The translations under genes were made by a program, and so were the position numbers. DNA of 64,000 nucleotides, from positions 1-64,000 of the forward strand of contig NZ_BCSX01000056.1 of assembly GCF_001570425.1 (NCBI RefSeq), in the 5' to 3' direction. Positions 7,980-17,422 of this stretch are shown in pieces. Positions within the stretch are counted from its first letter, which is position 1. Each line of letters starts with the position of its first letter. The notes beneath the pieces are model-generated. The model did no database searches. It saw only the letters and a list, made by a program, of their open reading frames with translations, and was not told the DNA's origin. The DNA comes from Mycolicibacterium brisbanense (lineage in GTDB: Bacteria; Actinomycetota; Actinomycetes; Mycobacteriales; Mycobacteriaceae).

Positions 7980-9347
7980 TCAGGCGGTGGCTGCAGCGAA
8001 TGTGGACGGGTCTGAGAGTAGTCGGTCGAGTTCTTCGGCGGGAGTACGCCATTTGAGGCGTTTGCGTGGCCGGGCGTTGAGTTCGGCGGCGACTTGGTCG
8101 AGCCAGCCCGGCCCGTAGAACGACAGGTCGGTGCCCTTCGGGAAGTATTGGCGCAGTAGTCCGTTGGTGTTCTCGTTGGTTCCACGCTGCCAGGGGCTGT
8201 GTGGGTCGCAGAAGTAGATCGGCAGCCCGGTGGCCTCGGTGATCTTGGTGTGCAGAGCCATCTCTTTGCCTTGGTCCCAGGTCAGCGAGCGGCGCAGCAC
8301 CTCGGGAATCTCGGGGACCTTGGCGCTCATGGCGTCAGCCAGGGTTTCGGCAGTGCGGTCGCCGGGCAGGTGCAGCAGCATCACGAATCCGGTGGTGCGC
8401 TCCACCATGGTGCCGATCGCCGAACCCGAGGCAGTGCTGCCCAAAATGAGGTCGCCCTCCCAATGCCCGGGGATCGCCCGGTCCTTGGCTTCGACCGGGC
8501 GCTCACTGATATTGATCATGCCTTTGAGCTTGCCCCGATTGGTTTCGTTGCGGCCCTGCGGTTTTCGCTGTGTACGGCCGGTCCGCAACGCGCTCTTGAC
8601 CAGCCGGGCCAATTCCCCGCGCGGCTGAACATACATGGCCTGGTAGATCGTCTCGTGTGACACCCACATCTCCGGATCGTCGGGGAAATCCTGCCGCAGC
8701 CGCGCCGCGATCTGCGCCGGACTGTGCCGCTTCTTCAAGCGTGCCACCACCTCGCCCAACAGCGCAGGGTGCTCGTCAAGCTTGCGTTCCTTGGGTCGCC
8801 GCCGGTTGGCCTCGGCGACATCCTGGCCCACCCGCGCCCGATACCCCGAGTTGGTCACCCCCCGAGCGATCTCACGACAAACAGTGTCCTTGTGCCGGCT
8901 CAATAATTCGGCAGCCTGCACCGGGGTATGGCCGTCCTGCAGGATCTGTTCCAGTCGGCACCGTTCGAGAAACGACAACGGTCCCTTCGGCGGGGACAGG
9001 TCGGGCTCGATATCGGCAGGTCCAACCGTTCTAGGCACGTATCCAGCTTGTTTCACCCACCGCTTACCAGCATGCTCTGACACACCGGCGGTGACCGCAG
9101 CCGCCGACACAGTGGCGCCGGCGAACATCTGCTCCCAGAACACACCGCGGGCCGCCTGGGAATATCGGATCCCGCAATACACACGGTCAGCGCGATAACC
9201 AGCCTCCTGGGCCCACTGCTGCCCCTTCCGCTGCGACACTCCCGCAACAGTGGCCGCCGCCGTCACCGACAGCCCCGACCCCACCGACTCCCAAAACCGC
9301 TCCCGCACCGACTCCGGCACCGCCGAACCAGGCTCCCGAAACCCCAC
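7980..9347 (-). CDS. IS30-family transposase
   Basis: A 455-residue DDE transposase. The catalytic core has the first Asp in GHWEGDLILG, the second in LTWDQGKEM and the Glu in NENTNGLLRQYFPKG, the IS30 signature. N-terminal to the core is the usual IS30 helix-turn-helix, HTPVQAAELLSRHKDTVCRE. Ahead of it are two further tandem HTH-like units (TAAATVAGVSQRKGQQWA near residue 30 and SAAAVTAGVSEHAGKRWV near residue 82) that resemble each other and look like an internal duplication. The frame is intact, so the element may be active. Confidence 0.93.
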   Translation of the reverse strand: MGFREPGSAVPESVRERFWESVGSGLSVTAAATVAGVSQRKGQQWAQEAGYRADRVYCGIRYSQAARGVFWEQMFAGATVSAAAVTAGVSEHAGKRWVKQAGYVPRTVGPADIEPDLSPPKGPLSFLERCRLEQILQDGHTPVQAAELLSRHKDTVCREIARGVTNSGYRARVGQDVAEANRRRPKERKLDEHPALLGEVVARLKKRHSPAQIAARLRQDFPDDPEMWVSHETIYQAMYVQPRGELARLVKSALRTGRTQRKPQGRNETNRGKLKGMINISERPVEAKDRAIPGHWEGDLILGSTASGSAIGTMVERTTGFVMLLHLPGDRTAETLADAMSAKVPEIPEVLRRSLTWDQGKEMALHTKITEATGLPIYFCDPHSPWQRGTNENTNGLLRQYFPKGTDLSFYGPGWLDQVAAELNARPRKRLKWRTPAEELDRLLSDPSTFAAATA

Positions 9348-9406
9348 CGAACAACACCTCCAAACACAACAGGTGCTGCAACCACCGATTGAGTCTGAGC
9401 CGATGT

Positions 9407-9429
9407 TCGGGGACCGCAGTGTCTGCTCG
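9407..9429 (-). repeat. IS30-type terminal inverted repeat, right end
   Basis: Exact reverse complement of 7943-7965. It ends 9 bases before the glgB stop codon region, so the element sits directly against the 3' end of glgB. Confidence 0.9.
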
Positions 9430-9438
9430 GCGGATGAA

Positions 9439-11646
9439 CTAGGCGGGCTCGAACCAGAGCGCGGACAGTGGCGGCAGCACCATGACCGCCGACGCCGGAC
9501 GGCCGTGCCATGGCTCGTCGGTGGCCTCTACCGCGCCGTAGTTCCCGATGCCTGATCCGTTGTAGAGCGTGGCGTCGGTGTTGAGCACTTCCTTCCAGGT
9601 GCCTGCGTGCGGCAGACCCAGCCGGTATTGACTGTGCTCGGTGCCTGCGAAGTTGATCACGCAGGCCAGGATGGAGCCGTCCGCGCCGAACCGCAGGAAG
9701 CTCAACACGTTGTTGGCCGAATCGTTGGCGTCGATCCACGAGTAGCCCTCGGGCGAGGTGTCGCGGCTCCACAGCGCCGGGTGGCTGCGGTAGATCGCGT
9801 TGAGGTCGTGCACCAACCGTTGCACGCCGCCGGAGAAGCCCTGCTCGTCGAGCTGGAACCAGTCGAGGCCACGTTCCTCGGACCACTCGGCGCGCTGCCC
9901 GAATTCCTGGCCCATGAACAGCAGCTGCTTGCCCGGGTGGGCCCACTGGTAGGCCAGCAGGCTGCGCAGGCCGGCGGCTTTCTCGTGATCGCCGCCGGGC
10001 ATCCGCCCCCATAGCGTGCCCTTGCCGTGCACCACCTCGTCGTGGCTGATGGGCAGCACGTAGTTCTCGCTGAACGCGTAGAGCATGGAGAACGTCATCT
10101 CGTGGTGGTGATAGCTGCGGTATATCGGGTTACGGCTGATGTAGTCCAGGGTGTCGTTCATCCAGCCCATGTTCCACTTCATCGAGAAACCAAGGCCACC
10201 AAGGTTTGTGGGCCTGGTGACGCCGGGCCACGAGGTGGATTCCTCGGCCACGGTGACGATGCCGGGGGCGGCTTTGTGCACAGTGGCGTTCATCTCCTGC
10301 AGGAACTGCACGGCCTCCAGGTTTTCCCGCCCGCCGTAGATGTTGGGCGTCCAACCACCTTCCGGCCGCGAGTAGTCGAGATAGAGCATCGACGCCACGG
10401 CGTCCACGCGCAGGCCGTCGACGTGGTACTCCTGCAGCCAGTACAGCGCGTTGGCGACCAGGAAGTTGCGCACCTCGGCCCGGCCGAAATCGAAAACGTA
10501 GGTGCCCCAGTCCAATTGTTCGCCGCGGCGAGGATCTGAGTGCTCATACAGTGCGGTCCCGTCGAACCGGCCCAGCGCCCACGCGTCCTTGGGGAAGTGC
10601 GCGGGCACCCAGTCCACGATCACCCCGATCCCGGCCTGGTGCAGGGTGTCGACCAGGTACCGGAAATCGTCGGGGGAGCCCAGGCGTGCTGTCGGCGCGT
10701 AGTACGACGTGACCTGGTAGCCCCACGACCCACCGAACGGATGCTCGGCCACGGGCAGTAGCTCGACATGGGTAAAGCCCTGTTCGACAACGTATTCGGT
10801 GAGCTGCTCGGCGAGCTCCCGATACGACAGGCCGGGACGCCACGACATCAGGTGCACCTCGTAGGTGCTCATCGGCTCGAACACCGGATTGAGCTCGGCG
10901 CGCCGCGTCATCCAGTCGGTGTCGTCCCACTCGTAGGAACTGGTGAACACGCGCGACGCGGTATGCGGGGGCACCTCGGTGGCGAACGCCATCGGGTCGG
11001 CACGGTCGGAGACCGACCCGTCGGCGCCGTGCACCCGCAGCTTGTAGAGCCCGTCGACCGGGAAGTCCGGCCAGAACAGTTCCCACACGCCCGTCGAACC
11101 CAGTACCCGCATCTGGGCTTCGTTGCCGTCCCAGTGGTTGAAGTCGCCGATCAGGCTGACGCCCTTGGCATTAGGCGCCCACACCGCGAACGACACGCCG
11201 TCCACGACGCCGTCCGGTGTGGTGAACGACCGGCGGTGCGCACCGAGAATCTCCCAGAGCCGTTCGTGGCGTCCCTCGGCGAACAGGTGCAGGTCGAGCT
11301 CGCCGAGCGTCGGCAGGAACCGGTAGGCGTCGGCGGTGGTATGGACGTCGACGGTGTCGTCGGCGCCCGGGTAGCCGATCTCCAGGCGATAGTCCACCAG
11401 GTTGGTGTAGGGCACCGCCACCGCGAACAGCCCGGATTCCAGGTGCTCGAACGGAAATCGCTCGCCACCGATCAGCGCGGTCACCGTGACGGCATGCGGC
11501 CGGTAGGCCCGGATGACGGTGTGATCACCCGATTCGTGCGCGCCCAGGATCGCGTGCGGATCGTGGTGTTCGCCGGCGAGGAGCCGGTGCACATCCGACG
11601 GGTCGGGCCGCAGCTGTGCATTGGTGAGTTGATTGCTTCGCGTCAT
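9439..11646 (-). CDS. glgB: 1,4-alpha-glucan branching enzyme
   Basis: 735 residues. It forms alpha-1,6 branches in glycogen, and in mycobacteria acts with GlgE to make branched alpha-glucan. An N-terminal beta-sandwich region is followed by a GH13 barrel. The nucleophile aspartate is in VDGLRVDAVASMLY, the acid/base glutamate in VTVAEESTSWPGV and the transition-state Asp in PISHDEVVHGKG. A C-terminal beta domain ends in LWFEPA. Its ATG follows the glgE stop by 7 bases, with GAGGG as ribosome site, so glgE-glgB form an operon. It matches Rv1326c. Confidence 0.97.
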   Translation of the reverse strand: MTRSNQLTNAQLRPDPSDVHRLLAGEHHDPHAILGAHESGDHTVIRAYRPHAVTVTALIGGERFPFEHLESGLFAVAVPYTNLVDYRLEIGYPGADDTVDVHTTADAYRFLPTLGELDLHLFAEGRHERLWEILGAHRRSFTTPDGVVDGVSFAVWAPNAKGVSLIGDFNHWDGNEAQMRVLGSTGVWELFWPDFPVDGLYKLRVHGADGSVSDRADPMAFATEVPPHTASRVFTSSYEWDDTDWMTRRAELNPVFEPMSTYEVHLMSWRPGLSYRELAEQLTEYVVEQGFTHVELLPVAEHPFGGSWGYQVTSYYAPTARLGSPDDFRYLVDTLHQAGIGVIVDWVPAHFPKDAWALGRFDGTALYEHSDPRRGEQLDWGTYVFDFGRAEVRNFLVANALYWLQEYHVDGLRVDAVASMLYLDYSRPEGGWTPNIYGGRENLEAVQFLQEMNATVHKAAPGIVTVAEESTSWPGVTRPTNLGGLGFSMKWNMGWMNDTLDYISRNPIYRSYHHHEMTFSMLYAFSENYVLPISHDEVVHGKGTLWGRMPGGDHEKAAGLRSLLAYQWAHPGKQLLFMGQEFGQRAEWSEERGLDWFQLDEQGFSGGVQRLVHDLNAIYRSHPALWSRDTSPEGYSWIDANDSANNVLSFLRFGADGSILACVINFAGTEHSQYRLGLPHAGTWKEVLNTDATLYNGSGIGNYGAVEATDEPWHGRPASAVMVLPPLSALWFEPA

Positions 11647-11653
11647 CGTGCCC

Positions 11654-13732
11654 TCATTCCCTGCGTAGCAAGTCGAGTCGTTTGTCCTGCGGTATCAGCG
11701 GCATGTTCAACACGTGTGCCACCGCTTTGGCCGGATCGATGCGGATGTAATTGGACTGGCCCCATTGGTATTCCTCACCCGTGATCTCGTCACGCACCCA
11801 GAACCGGTCGTAGGACTCCATCCCGAGCGCCTCCATGTCCAGCCACAGTGTGGATTCCTCGGGGCCGAATGCGTTGAGCGTCACCACCACCAGCACCGTG
11901 TCGCCGGTGATCGGGTCGAACTTGCTGTAGGCCAGCAGTGCATCGTTGTCGATGTGGTGGAACGTCACGTTGCGCAGCTGCTGCAGCGCCGGGTGCAACC
12001 GGCGAATCTCGTTGAGCCGCGTGAGAAATGGCTCGAGTGATTCACCCGCGGCCAGCGCTGCCTCGAAATCGCGGGGACGCAGCTGGTACTTCTCCGAGTC
12101 CAGGTACTCCTCGCTGCCCTCGCGCACCGCCCGGTGCTCGTAGAGCTCGTACCCGGAGTACACCCCCCAGGTGGAGCTCAGCGTCGCGGCCAGCACCGCG
12201 CGGATGGCGAACATGCCGGGGCCACCGTGTTGCAGGCTCGCGTGCAGGATGTCGGGGGTGTTGACCCACAGGCTCAGCCGGGCGCAGTCGGAGTATTCGG
12301 CGACCTCCTTGCCGAATTCGGTGAGCTCCCACTTCGATGTGCGCCAGGTGAAGTAGGTGTAGGACTGCGTGAACCCCAGCTTGGCCAGCCCGTACAGGCG
12401 CGCGGGCCGGGTGAACGCCTCGGATAAGAACAGCACGTCAGGATCGTCGTTCTTGACCTCGGCGATCAACCACGCCCAGAAGTTCGGCGGTTTGGTGTGC
12501 GGGTTGTCAACCCGAAACACCTTGACACCGTGGGATATCCAGTACCGCACCACGCGCAGCACCTCGTGGTAGAGGCCCGCCGGGTCGTTGTCGAAATTGA
12601 GCGGGTAGATGTCCTGGTATTTCTTGGGCGGGTTCTCGGCGTAGGCGATCGTGCCGTCGGGCAGCACGGTGAACCATTCCCGGTGGGCCTTGGCCCACGG
12701 ATGGTCGGGTGCGCACTGCAGGGCCAGATCCAGCGCCACCTCCAGACCCTGATCACGTGCGGCGGCGACGAACGCGTCGAAGTCGTCGATCGTGCCCAAC
12801 TGCGGGTGCACGGCGTCATGGCCGCCTTCGTCGCTGCCGATCGCCCACGGCGACCCGACGTCGCCGGGCGCGGCCGTGACCGAGTTGTTGCGGCCTTTGC
12901 GGTGCACTTTGCCGATCGGGTGGATCGGGGGCAGGTAGACGATGTTGAATCCCATCCGCGCGATCCGGGGCAGGGCGTCGGCGGCGGTGGCGAAGGTGCC
13001 GTGCACGGGATGCCCATCGGCGTCCCAGCCGCCGGTGGAGCGCGGGAACATCTCGTACCACGAGCTGAACCGGGCCAGCGGCCGGTCCACCCACACCCCG
13101 TACCGCTCACCGCGCGTGAGCAATTCGCGCAGCGGGTACTGCGCCAGCAGCCCGGTGACCTCCTCGGACAACGCGGCACCGGCGCGGGTGAAGGGATCAC
13201 CGGGTTCCCATAGCGCAGCCGCGGCCGACAGCAGTGGTTCGCGCAGGTCGTGCGGCATACCCGCGGCCGCGCGCTCCAGCAGCCGCGCGCCGACCAGCAG
13301 ATCGTTGGACAGTTCGCCTTCGCTCTGGCCGGCCTCGAGCTTCGCCTCTACCGCGTGGCGCCAGGTCGCGATGGGATCACCCCAACCATCCACCCGGAAC
13401 GTCCACAGGCCGACCCGGTCGGGGATGAACTGGCCGTGAAACACATCAGGCGTGCGGCCCTGCGACATCGGAAGCGCCTGCGGCTTGATCCGCGCGGCAG
13501 GGGCCACGACGTCCTGGATCGGTACGGGCGGCGGTGCCGGGGTGGGTCCGTCGGCCAGTCGCGGATAGTCCGTGCCGTGATAGCGCACGACCAGGGTGGC
13601 CGCCACCTTGTCGTGGCCTTCACGCCACACCGTCGCGCACACCGGCACCACTTCGCCGACGACGGCTTTCGCGGGGAAACGCCCACCGGATATCGCTGGC
13701 GCGACGTCATCGATTCCGATACGACCGGCCAC
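11654..13732 (-). CDS. glgE: Alpha-1,4-glucan:maltose-1-phosphate maltosyltransferase
   Basis: 692 residues from GTG with AGGAG close upstream. GlgE transfers maltosyl units from maltose-1-phosphate to growing alpha-1,4-glucans and is the central enzyme of the mycobacterial GlgE pathway. GH13 landmarks are MGFNIVYLPPIHPIG, the nucleophile Asp in VKVFRVDNPHTKPPNF, the acid Glu in LFLSEAFTRP and the SLWVNTPDIL loop. It is first gene of the glgE-glgB operon and divergent from glgP across about 200 bases. It matches Rv1327c (701 residues). Confidence 0.97.
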   Translation of the reverse strand: MAGRIGIDDVAPAISGGRFPAKAVVGEVVPVCATVWREGHDKVAATLVVRYHGTDYPRLADGPTPAPPPVPIQDVVAPAARIKPQALPMSQGRTPDVFHGQFIPDRVGLWTFRVDGWGDPIATWRHAVEAKLEAGQSEGELSNDLLVGARLLERAAAGMPHDLREPLLSAAAALWEPGDPFTRAGAALSEEVTGLLAQYPLRELLTRGERYGVWVDRPLARFSSWYEMFPRSTGGWDADGHPVHGTFATAADALPRIARMGFNIVYLPPIHPIGKVHRKGRNNSVTAAPGDVGSPWAIGSDEGGHDAVHPQLGTIDDFDAFVAAARDQGLEVALDLALQCAPDHPWAKAHREWFTVLPDGTIAYAENPPKKYQDIYPLNFDNDPAGLYHEVLRVVRYWISHGVKVFRVDNPHTKPPNFWAWLIAEVKNDDPDVLFLSEAFTRPARLYGLAKLGFTQSYTYFTWRTSKWELTEFGKEVAEYSDCARLSLWVNTPDILHASLQHGGPGMFAIRAVLAATLSSTWGVYSGYELYEHRAVREGSEEYLDSEKYQLRPRDFEAALAAGESLEPFLTRLNEIRRLHPALQQLRNVTFHHIDNDALLAYSKFDPITGDTVLVVVTLNAFGPEESTLWLDMEALGMESYDRFWVRDEITGEEYQWGQSNYIRIDPAKAVAHVLNMPLIPQDKRLDLLRRE

Positions 13733-13935
13733 CCGTCACTCCTCACGTTGGATAACGCTGTTCCTTTGAACTGCCCTGTCGCGTCCAGTACCCACCGTAG
13801 TGTCCGGTCGAACCTGGCGGGGAAGAAGCAGTGCAGGTGTTGATTTCCCTTTGCGCAGGCCTGCACGGGTGTGGTTTTGTGTGGTCCAATACTCATCGCC
13901 TGCGAGATCGCGATTTGTCAGTAAGGTGATGTCGC

Positions 13936-16539
13936 GTGAAAGCCCTCCGACGGTTCACTGTCCGCGCCCATCTGCCCGAGCGGCTGGCGGCTCTGGAGCG
14001 CCTGTCGATCAACTTGCGCTGGTCTTGGGACAAGCCCACGCAGGATCTGTTCGCCGATATCGACCAGGCGCTATGGAAGACCGCCGGCGGAGATCCGGTC
14101 GCGTTGTTGGGCGCCGTCAGTCCCAAGCGGCTCGACGAGCTGGCCGGTGACGAGTCCTTCGTCAGCCGTCTCGACGGATTGGCCGCGGATCTGGACAACT
14201 ACCTGACCCGCCCGTTGTGGTACCAGCAGCAGGCCGACGAGGGTGTGGAGATGCCGAAGGGCATCGCCTACTTCTCGATGGAGTTCGGTGTTGCCGAGGT
14301 GCTGCCCAACTACTCCGGTGGTCTGGGCATCCTGGCCGGTGACCACCTGAAATCGGCGTCGGATCTTGGTTTGCCGCTGATCGCCGTCGGGCTGTACTAC
14401 CGGTCCGGCTATTTCCGGCAGTCGCTGACCGCCGACGGCTGGCAGCACGAGAACTATCCGTCTCTGGATCCCCAGGGCCTGCCGCTGCGACTGTTGACCG
14501 ACGCGGCAGGTGAACCCGTGACGGTGACGCTCGCCCTGCCCGATTCGCGTGAACTGGCTGCGCGGGTGTGGATCGCGCAGGTGGGCCGAATCCCGTTGCT
14601 GCTGTTGGACTCTGACATCCCAGAGAACGAGCATGACCTGCGTGGGGTGACCGACCGACTCTACGGCGGTGACCAGGAGCACCGGATCAAGCAGGAGATC
14701 CTTGCGGGTATCGGCGGAATCCGGGCGATCCGGGCGTTCATCGAGGCAGAGAATCTGCCCGCGCCCGAGGTGTTCCACATGAACGAGGGCCACGCCGGAT
14801 TCCTCGGGCTCGAACGCATCCGCGAATTGGTCGCTGCCGGACTGGACTTCGACACGGCACTGACGGTCGTGCGGTCTTCGACGGTGTTCACCACCCACAC
14901 GCCGGTGCCCGCGGGCATCGACCGGTTCCCGGTGGACATGGTCAAGCGGTACTTCGGCAGTTCATCCGATGGACAAGGCGATTCGCGTCTGCTGCCGGGG
15001 GTGCCGCTGGACCGCGTCATCGCGTTCGGCGCCGAGGACGATCCGTCGAAGTTCAACATGGCGCACATGGGTCTGCGGTTGGCGCAGCGGGCCAACGGCG
15101 TCTCATTGCTGCACGGGCGGGTGAGCCGCGAGATGTTCAACGACCTGTGGCCGGGATTCGATCCGAACGAGGTGCCCATCGGGTCGATCACCAACGGCGT
15201 GCACGCCCCGACGTGGGCGGCGCCGCAGTGGGTGGCGTTGGGCCGCGAGCTCATCGGGTCCGATGATCTCGGGTCGCTGCGCGAGCCGGCCCTGTGGCAG
15301 CGACTGCAGGAGGTCGACCCGGGGCACCTGTGGTGGATCCGGTCGCAGTTGCGCGAGACGCTCATCGCCGACGTGCGTGACCGGCTGCGCCGGTCGTGGC
15401 TGGAGCGCGGTGCCTCTGATGCGGAATTGGGCTGGATCGCAACGGCTTTCGATCCGTCGGTGCTGACCATCGGGTTCGCCCGCCGGGTGCCGACCTACAA
15501 GCGGCTGACATTGATGTTGCGTGATCCGGAGCGGCTGCAGGCGCTGCTGCTCGATGAGCACCGTCCCGTGCAGTTGATCGTGGCGGGCAAGTCGCATCCG
15601 GCCGACGACGGTGGCAAGGCGCTGATCCAGCAGATCGTCAAATTCGCCGACCGGCCCGAAGTGCGGCACCGCATCGCGTTCCTTCCCGACTACGACATGT
15701 CGATGGCCCGGTTCTTGTACTGGGGCTGTGATGTGTGGCTGAACAACCCGCTGCGGCCGTTGGAGGCATGTGGCACATCGGGTATGAAGAGCGCGCTCAA
15801 CGGCGGACTCAACCTGTCCATCCGCGACGGTTGGTGGGACGAGTGGTACGACGGCGAAAACGGTTGGGAGATCCCGACTGCCGACGGGCTGCTCGACGAG
15901 GGACGCCGCGACGACCTGGAGGCCGCCGCACTCTACGACCTGCTGGAGAAAGCGGTCACCCCGAAGTTCTACGAGCGCAACGAACATGGGGTGCCGACGC
16001 GCTGGGTCGAGATGGTCCGCCACACCCTGCAGGAGCTCGGTCCGAAGGTGCTCGCGTCGCGGATGGTGCGCGACTACACCGAGAAGTACTACCTGCCTGC
16101 CGCCCAGTCGCTGCGCAAGACCGTCCAACCGGCCTCGGGCGAACCGTTCGGTGCCGCAGCCGAACTGGCCGACTACCGGCGCCGCGCGCAGCTGGCCTGG
16201 TCCAAGATCGAGATCACCGACGTGGACAGCTACGGGCTGCCCGATACGCCGCTGCTGGGGTCACAGCTCACGCTGACGGCGACCGTGCAACTGGCGGGCC
16301 TGGCACCCGACGAGGTGGTAGTCCAAGCCGTGCTCGGCCGCGTCGACGCCACCGACTCGATCACCGAGCCGGTCACGGTGTCGATGACCCACACCGGGAC
16401 GGCCGACGGCGGCAATGAGGTGTTCTCGACCACCACGCCGCTGCCGGTGGCAGGGCCGGTGGGCTACACCGTACGAGTGCTGCCGCATCACCCCTTGCTG
16501 GCCGGTGACAACGAACTCGGACTGGTGACGCTGGCTTGA
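13936..16539 (+). CDS. glgP: Alpha-glucan (glycogen) phosphorylase
   Basis: 867 residues starting at GTG, with AAGG 9 bases upstream. It releases glucose-1-phosphate from alpha-glucan by phosphorolysis. The N-terminal DUF3417 part begins with LPERLAALERLSINLRWSW. GT35 motifs include FSMEFGVAEVLPNYSGGLG, the ITNGVHAPTW loop and the pyridoxal-phosphate lysine in ACGTSGMKSALNGGLNLSI. The C-terminal 120 residues form an extra domain usual for this short-helix bacterial type. It is divergent from glgE-glgB, so synthesis and breakdown of the polymer share one intergenic region. It matches Rv1328 (863 residues). Confidence 0.96.
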   Translation: MKALRRFTVRAHLPERLAALERLSINLRWSWDKPTQDLFADIDQALWKTAGGDPVALLGAVSPKRLDELAGDESFVSRLDGLAADLDNYLTRPLWYQQQADEGVEMPKGIAYFSMEFGVAEVLPNYSGGLGILAGDHLKSASDLGLPLIAVGLYYRSGYFRQSLTADGWQHENYPSLDPQGLPLRLLTDAAGEPVTVTLALPDSRELAARVWIAQVGRIPLLLLDSDIPENEHDLRGVTDRLYGGDQEHRIKQEILAGIGGIRAIRAFIEAENLPAPEVFHMNEGHAGFLGLERIRELVAAGLDFDTALTVVRSSTVFTTHTPVPAGIDRFPVDMVKRYFGSSSDGQGDSRLLPGVPLDRVIAFGAEDDPSKFNMAHMGLRLAQRANGVSLLHGRVSREMFNDLWPGFDPNEVPIGSITNGVHAPTWAAPQWVALGRELIGSDDLGSLREPALWQRLQEVDPGHLWWIRSQLRETLIADVRDRLRRSWLERGASDAELGWIATAFDPSVLTIGFARRVPTYKRLTLMLRDPERLQALLLDEHRPVQLIVAGKSHPADDGGKALIQQIVKFADRPEVRHRIAFLPDYDMSMARFLYWGCDVWLNNPLRPLEACGTSGMKSALNGGLNLSIRDGWWDEWYDGENGWEIPTADGLLDEGRRDDLEAAALYDLLEKAVTPKFYERNEHGVPTRWVEMVRHTLQELGPKVLASRMVRDYTEKYYLPAAQSLRKTVQPASGEPFGAAAELADYRRRAQLAWSKIEITDVDSYGLPDTPLLGSQLTLTATVQLAGLAPDEVVVQAVLGRVDATDSITEPVTVSMTHTGTADGGNEVFSTTTPLPVAGPVGYTVRVLPHHPLLAGDNELGLVTLA

Positions 16540-17408
16540 GCTCAGCACTCAAATTCGTTGTCGACGGCGGTCCTTACGCGCTGACGGCAGGCCGCGACGG
16601 CGCCATGTGGGTGACGCTGGTGCATGCCGGGGCCGTCGCACGGATATCCGCCGACGGCGAGGTGACCGTCCATGCGGTGGGTGAGGGTTCGCGACCGTCG
16701 ATCATCACCGCGGGGCCCGACGGGGCGCTGTGGTTCACCCGCAGCGGGGACGACCGGATCGGTCGGATCACCGCTGCGGGTGACCAGTCGGAGTTCGAAC
16801 TGCCGTCCGGCAGCGCCCCTTTCGGCATAGTCACCGGGCCGGACGACGCTTTGTGGTTCACGGCGATGACGTCCGGGGTGATCGGCCGGATCAGCACCGC
16901 CGGTGAGATCACCACCGAGGCGACCGTGGGTGGCGTGCCGTCGATGATCACCCGTGGCCCCGACGACGCACTGTGGTTCACCCTCAACGAGGGGAACGCG
17001 ATCGGCAGGCTGACCCTCGCCCGCACGCGAGGAGGGCAAGGTAGCGGCACGCTCACCAAGCGTCAATTGCCCACGCCCGCAGCGGGTCCGGTCGGAATCG
17101 CGGCGAGCCACGACGATGCGGTGTGGTTCACCGAGATCCGCGCCGACAAGTTGGGGCGAATCCCGATGGACGATGCCATCCAGGAACTGGATCTGCCCGG
17201 CAAACCGCATGCCGTGGTCGCCGACCCGTCGGGCGGCGTATGGGTAAGCCTATGGGGCTCAGATCAATTGGCGAGAGTCAGTGACGACGGCGAGGTGATC
17301 ACTTTCGACCTGCCGTCGGGCAGTGAGCCCCACGGTCTGTCGATCGGCCCGGACGGCGCGGCTTGGGTGGCGCTGGAGTCCGGCTTCGTGCTGCGCATGC
17401 CGAACTGA
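16536..17408 (+). CDS. Virginiamycin B lyase-like beta-propeller protein
   Basis: 290 residues starting with TTG that overlaps the glgP stop as TTGA, so it is probably translated with glgP. The sequence is seven repeats of a blade motif of the form G-P-D-G-A-L-W-F-T (GRDGAMWVT, GPDGALWFT, GPDDALWFT twice, SHDDAVWFT, PSGGVWVS, GPDGAAWVA). This fits a seven-bladed propeller of the Vgb streptogramin-lyase family. Family members in soil actinobacteria include true lyases that linearise type B streptogramins and many with unknown substrates. No signal peptide. M. tuberculosis has no counterpart at this place. Confidence 0.82.
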   Translation: MSSALKFVVDGGPYALTAGRDGAMWVTLVHAGAVARISADGEVTVHAVGEGSRPSIITAGPDGALWFTRSGDDRIGRITAAGDQSEFELPSGSAPFGIVTGPDDALWFTAMTSGVIGRISTAGEITTEATVGGVPSMITRGPDDALWFTLNEGNAIGRLTLARTRGGQGSGTLTKRQLPTPAAGPVGIAASHDDAVWFTEIRADKLGRIPMDDAIQELDLPGKPHAVVADPSGGVWVSLWGSDQLARVSDDGEVITFDLPSGSEPHGLSIGPDGAAWVALESGFVLRMPN

Positions 17409-17422
17409 ATCGTTCTCGGCCG

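Larger units (their letters stand above)
7943..9429 (-). mobile_element. IS30-family insertion sequence
   Basis: A complete element of about 1.49 kb: one transposase gene on the minus strand flanked by perfect 23-base terminal inverted repeats. It lies between the stop codons of the thioredoxin-like gene and glgB and interrupts no gene. In M. tuberculosis the same slot holds a PE_PGRS gene (Rv1325c). No convincing target duplication is visible: CCG lies on the left and GCG on the right. Confidence 0.9.

Noticed and set aside
6971..8185. 404-codon minus-strand frame across the thioredoxin gene and the IS end
   Set aside because: It is antisense to the thioredoxin-like gene and reads through the transposase end out of frame; composition is not protein-like.
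7940..9432. Target-site duplication of the IS30 element
   Set aside because: Flanking bases (CCG left, GCG right) do not form a clear 2-3 base repeat, so none is claimed.
13855..13864. GCAGGCCTGC palindrome between glgE and glgP
   Set aside because: Perfect but only 10 bases, common by chance at this GC content, and no promoter elements are clearly placed around it.
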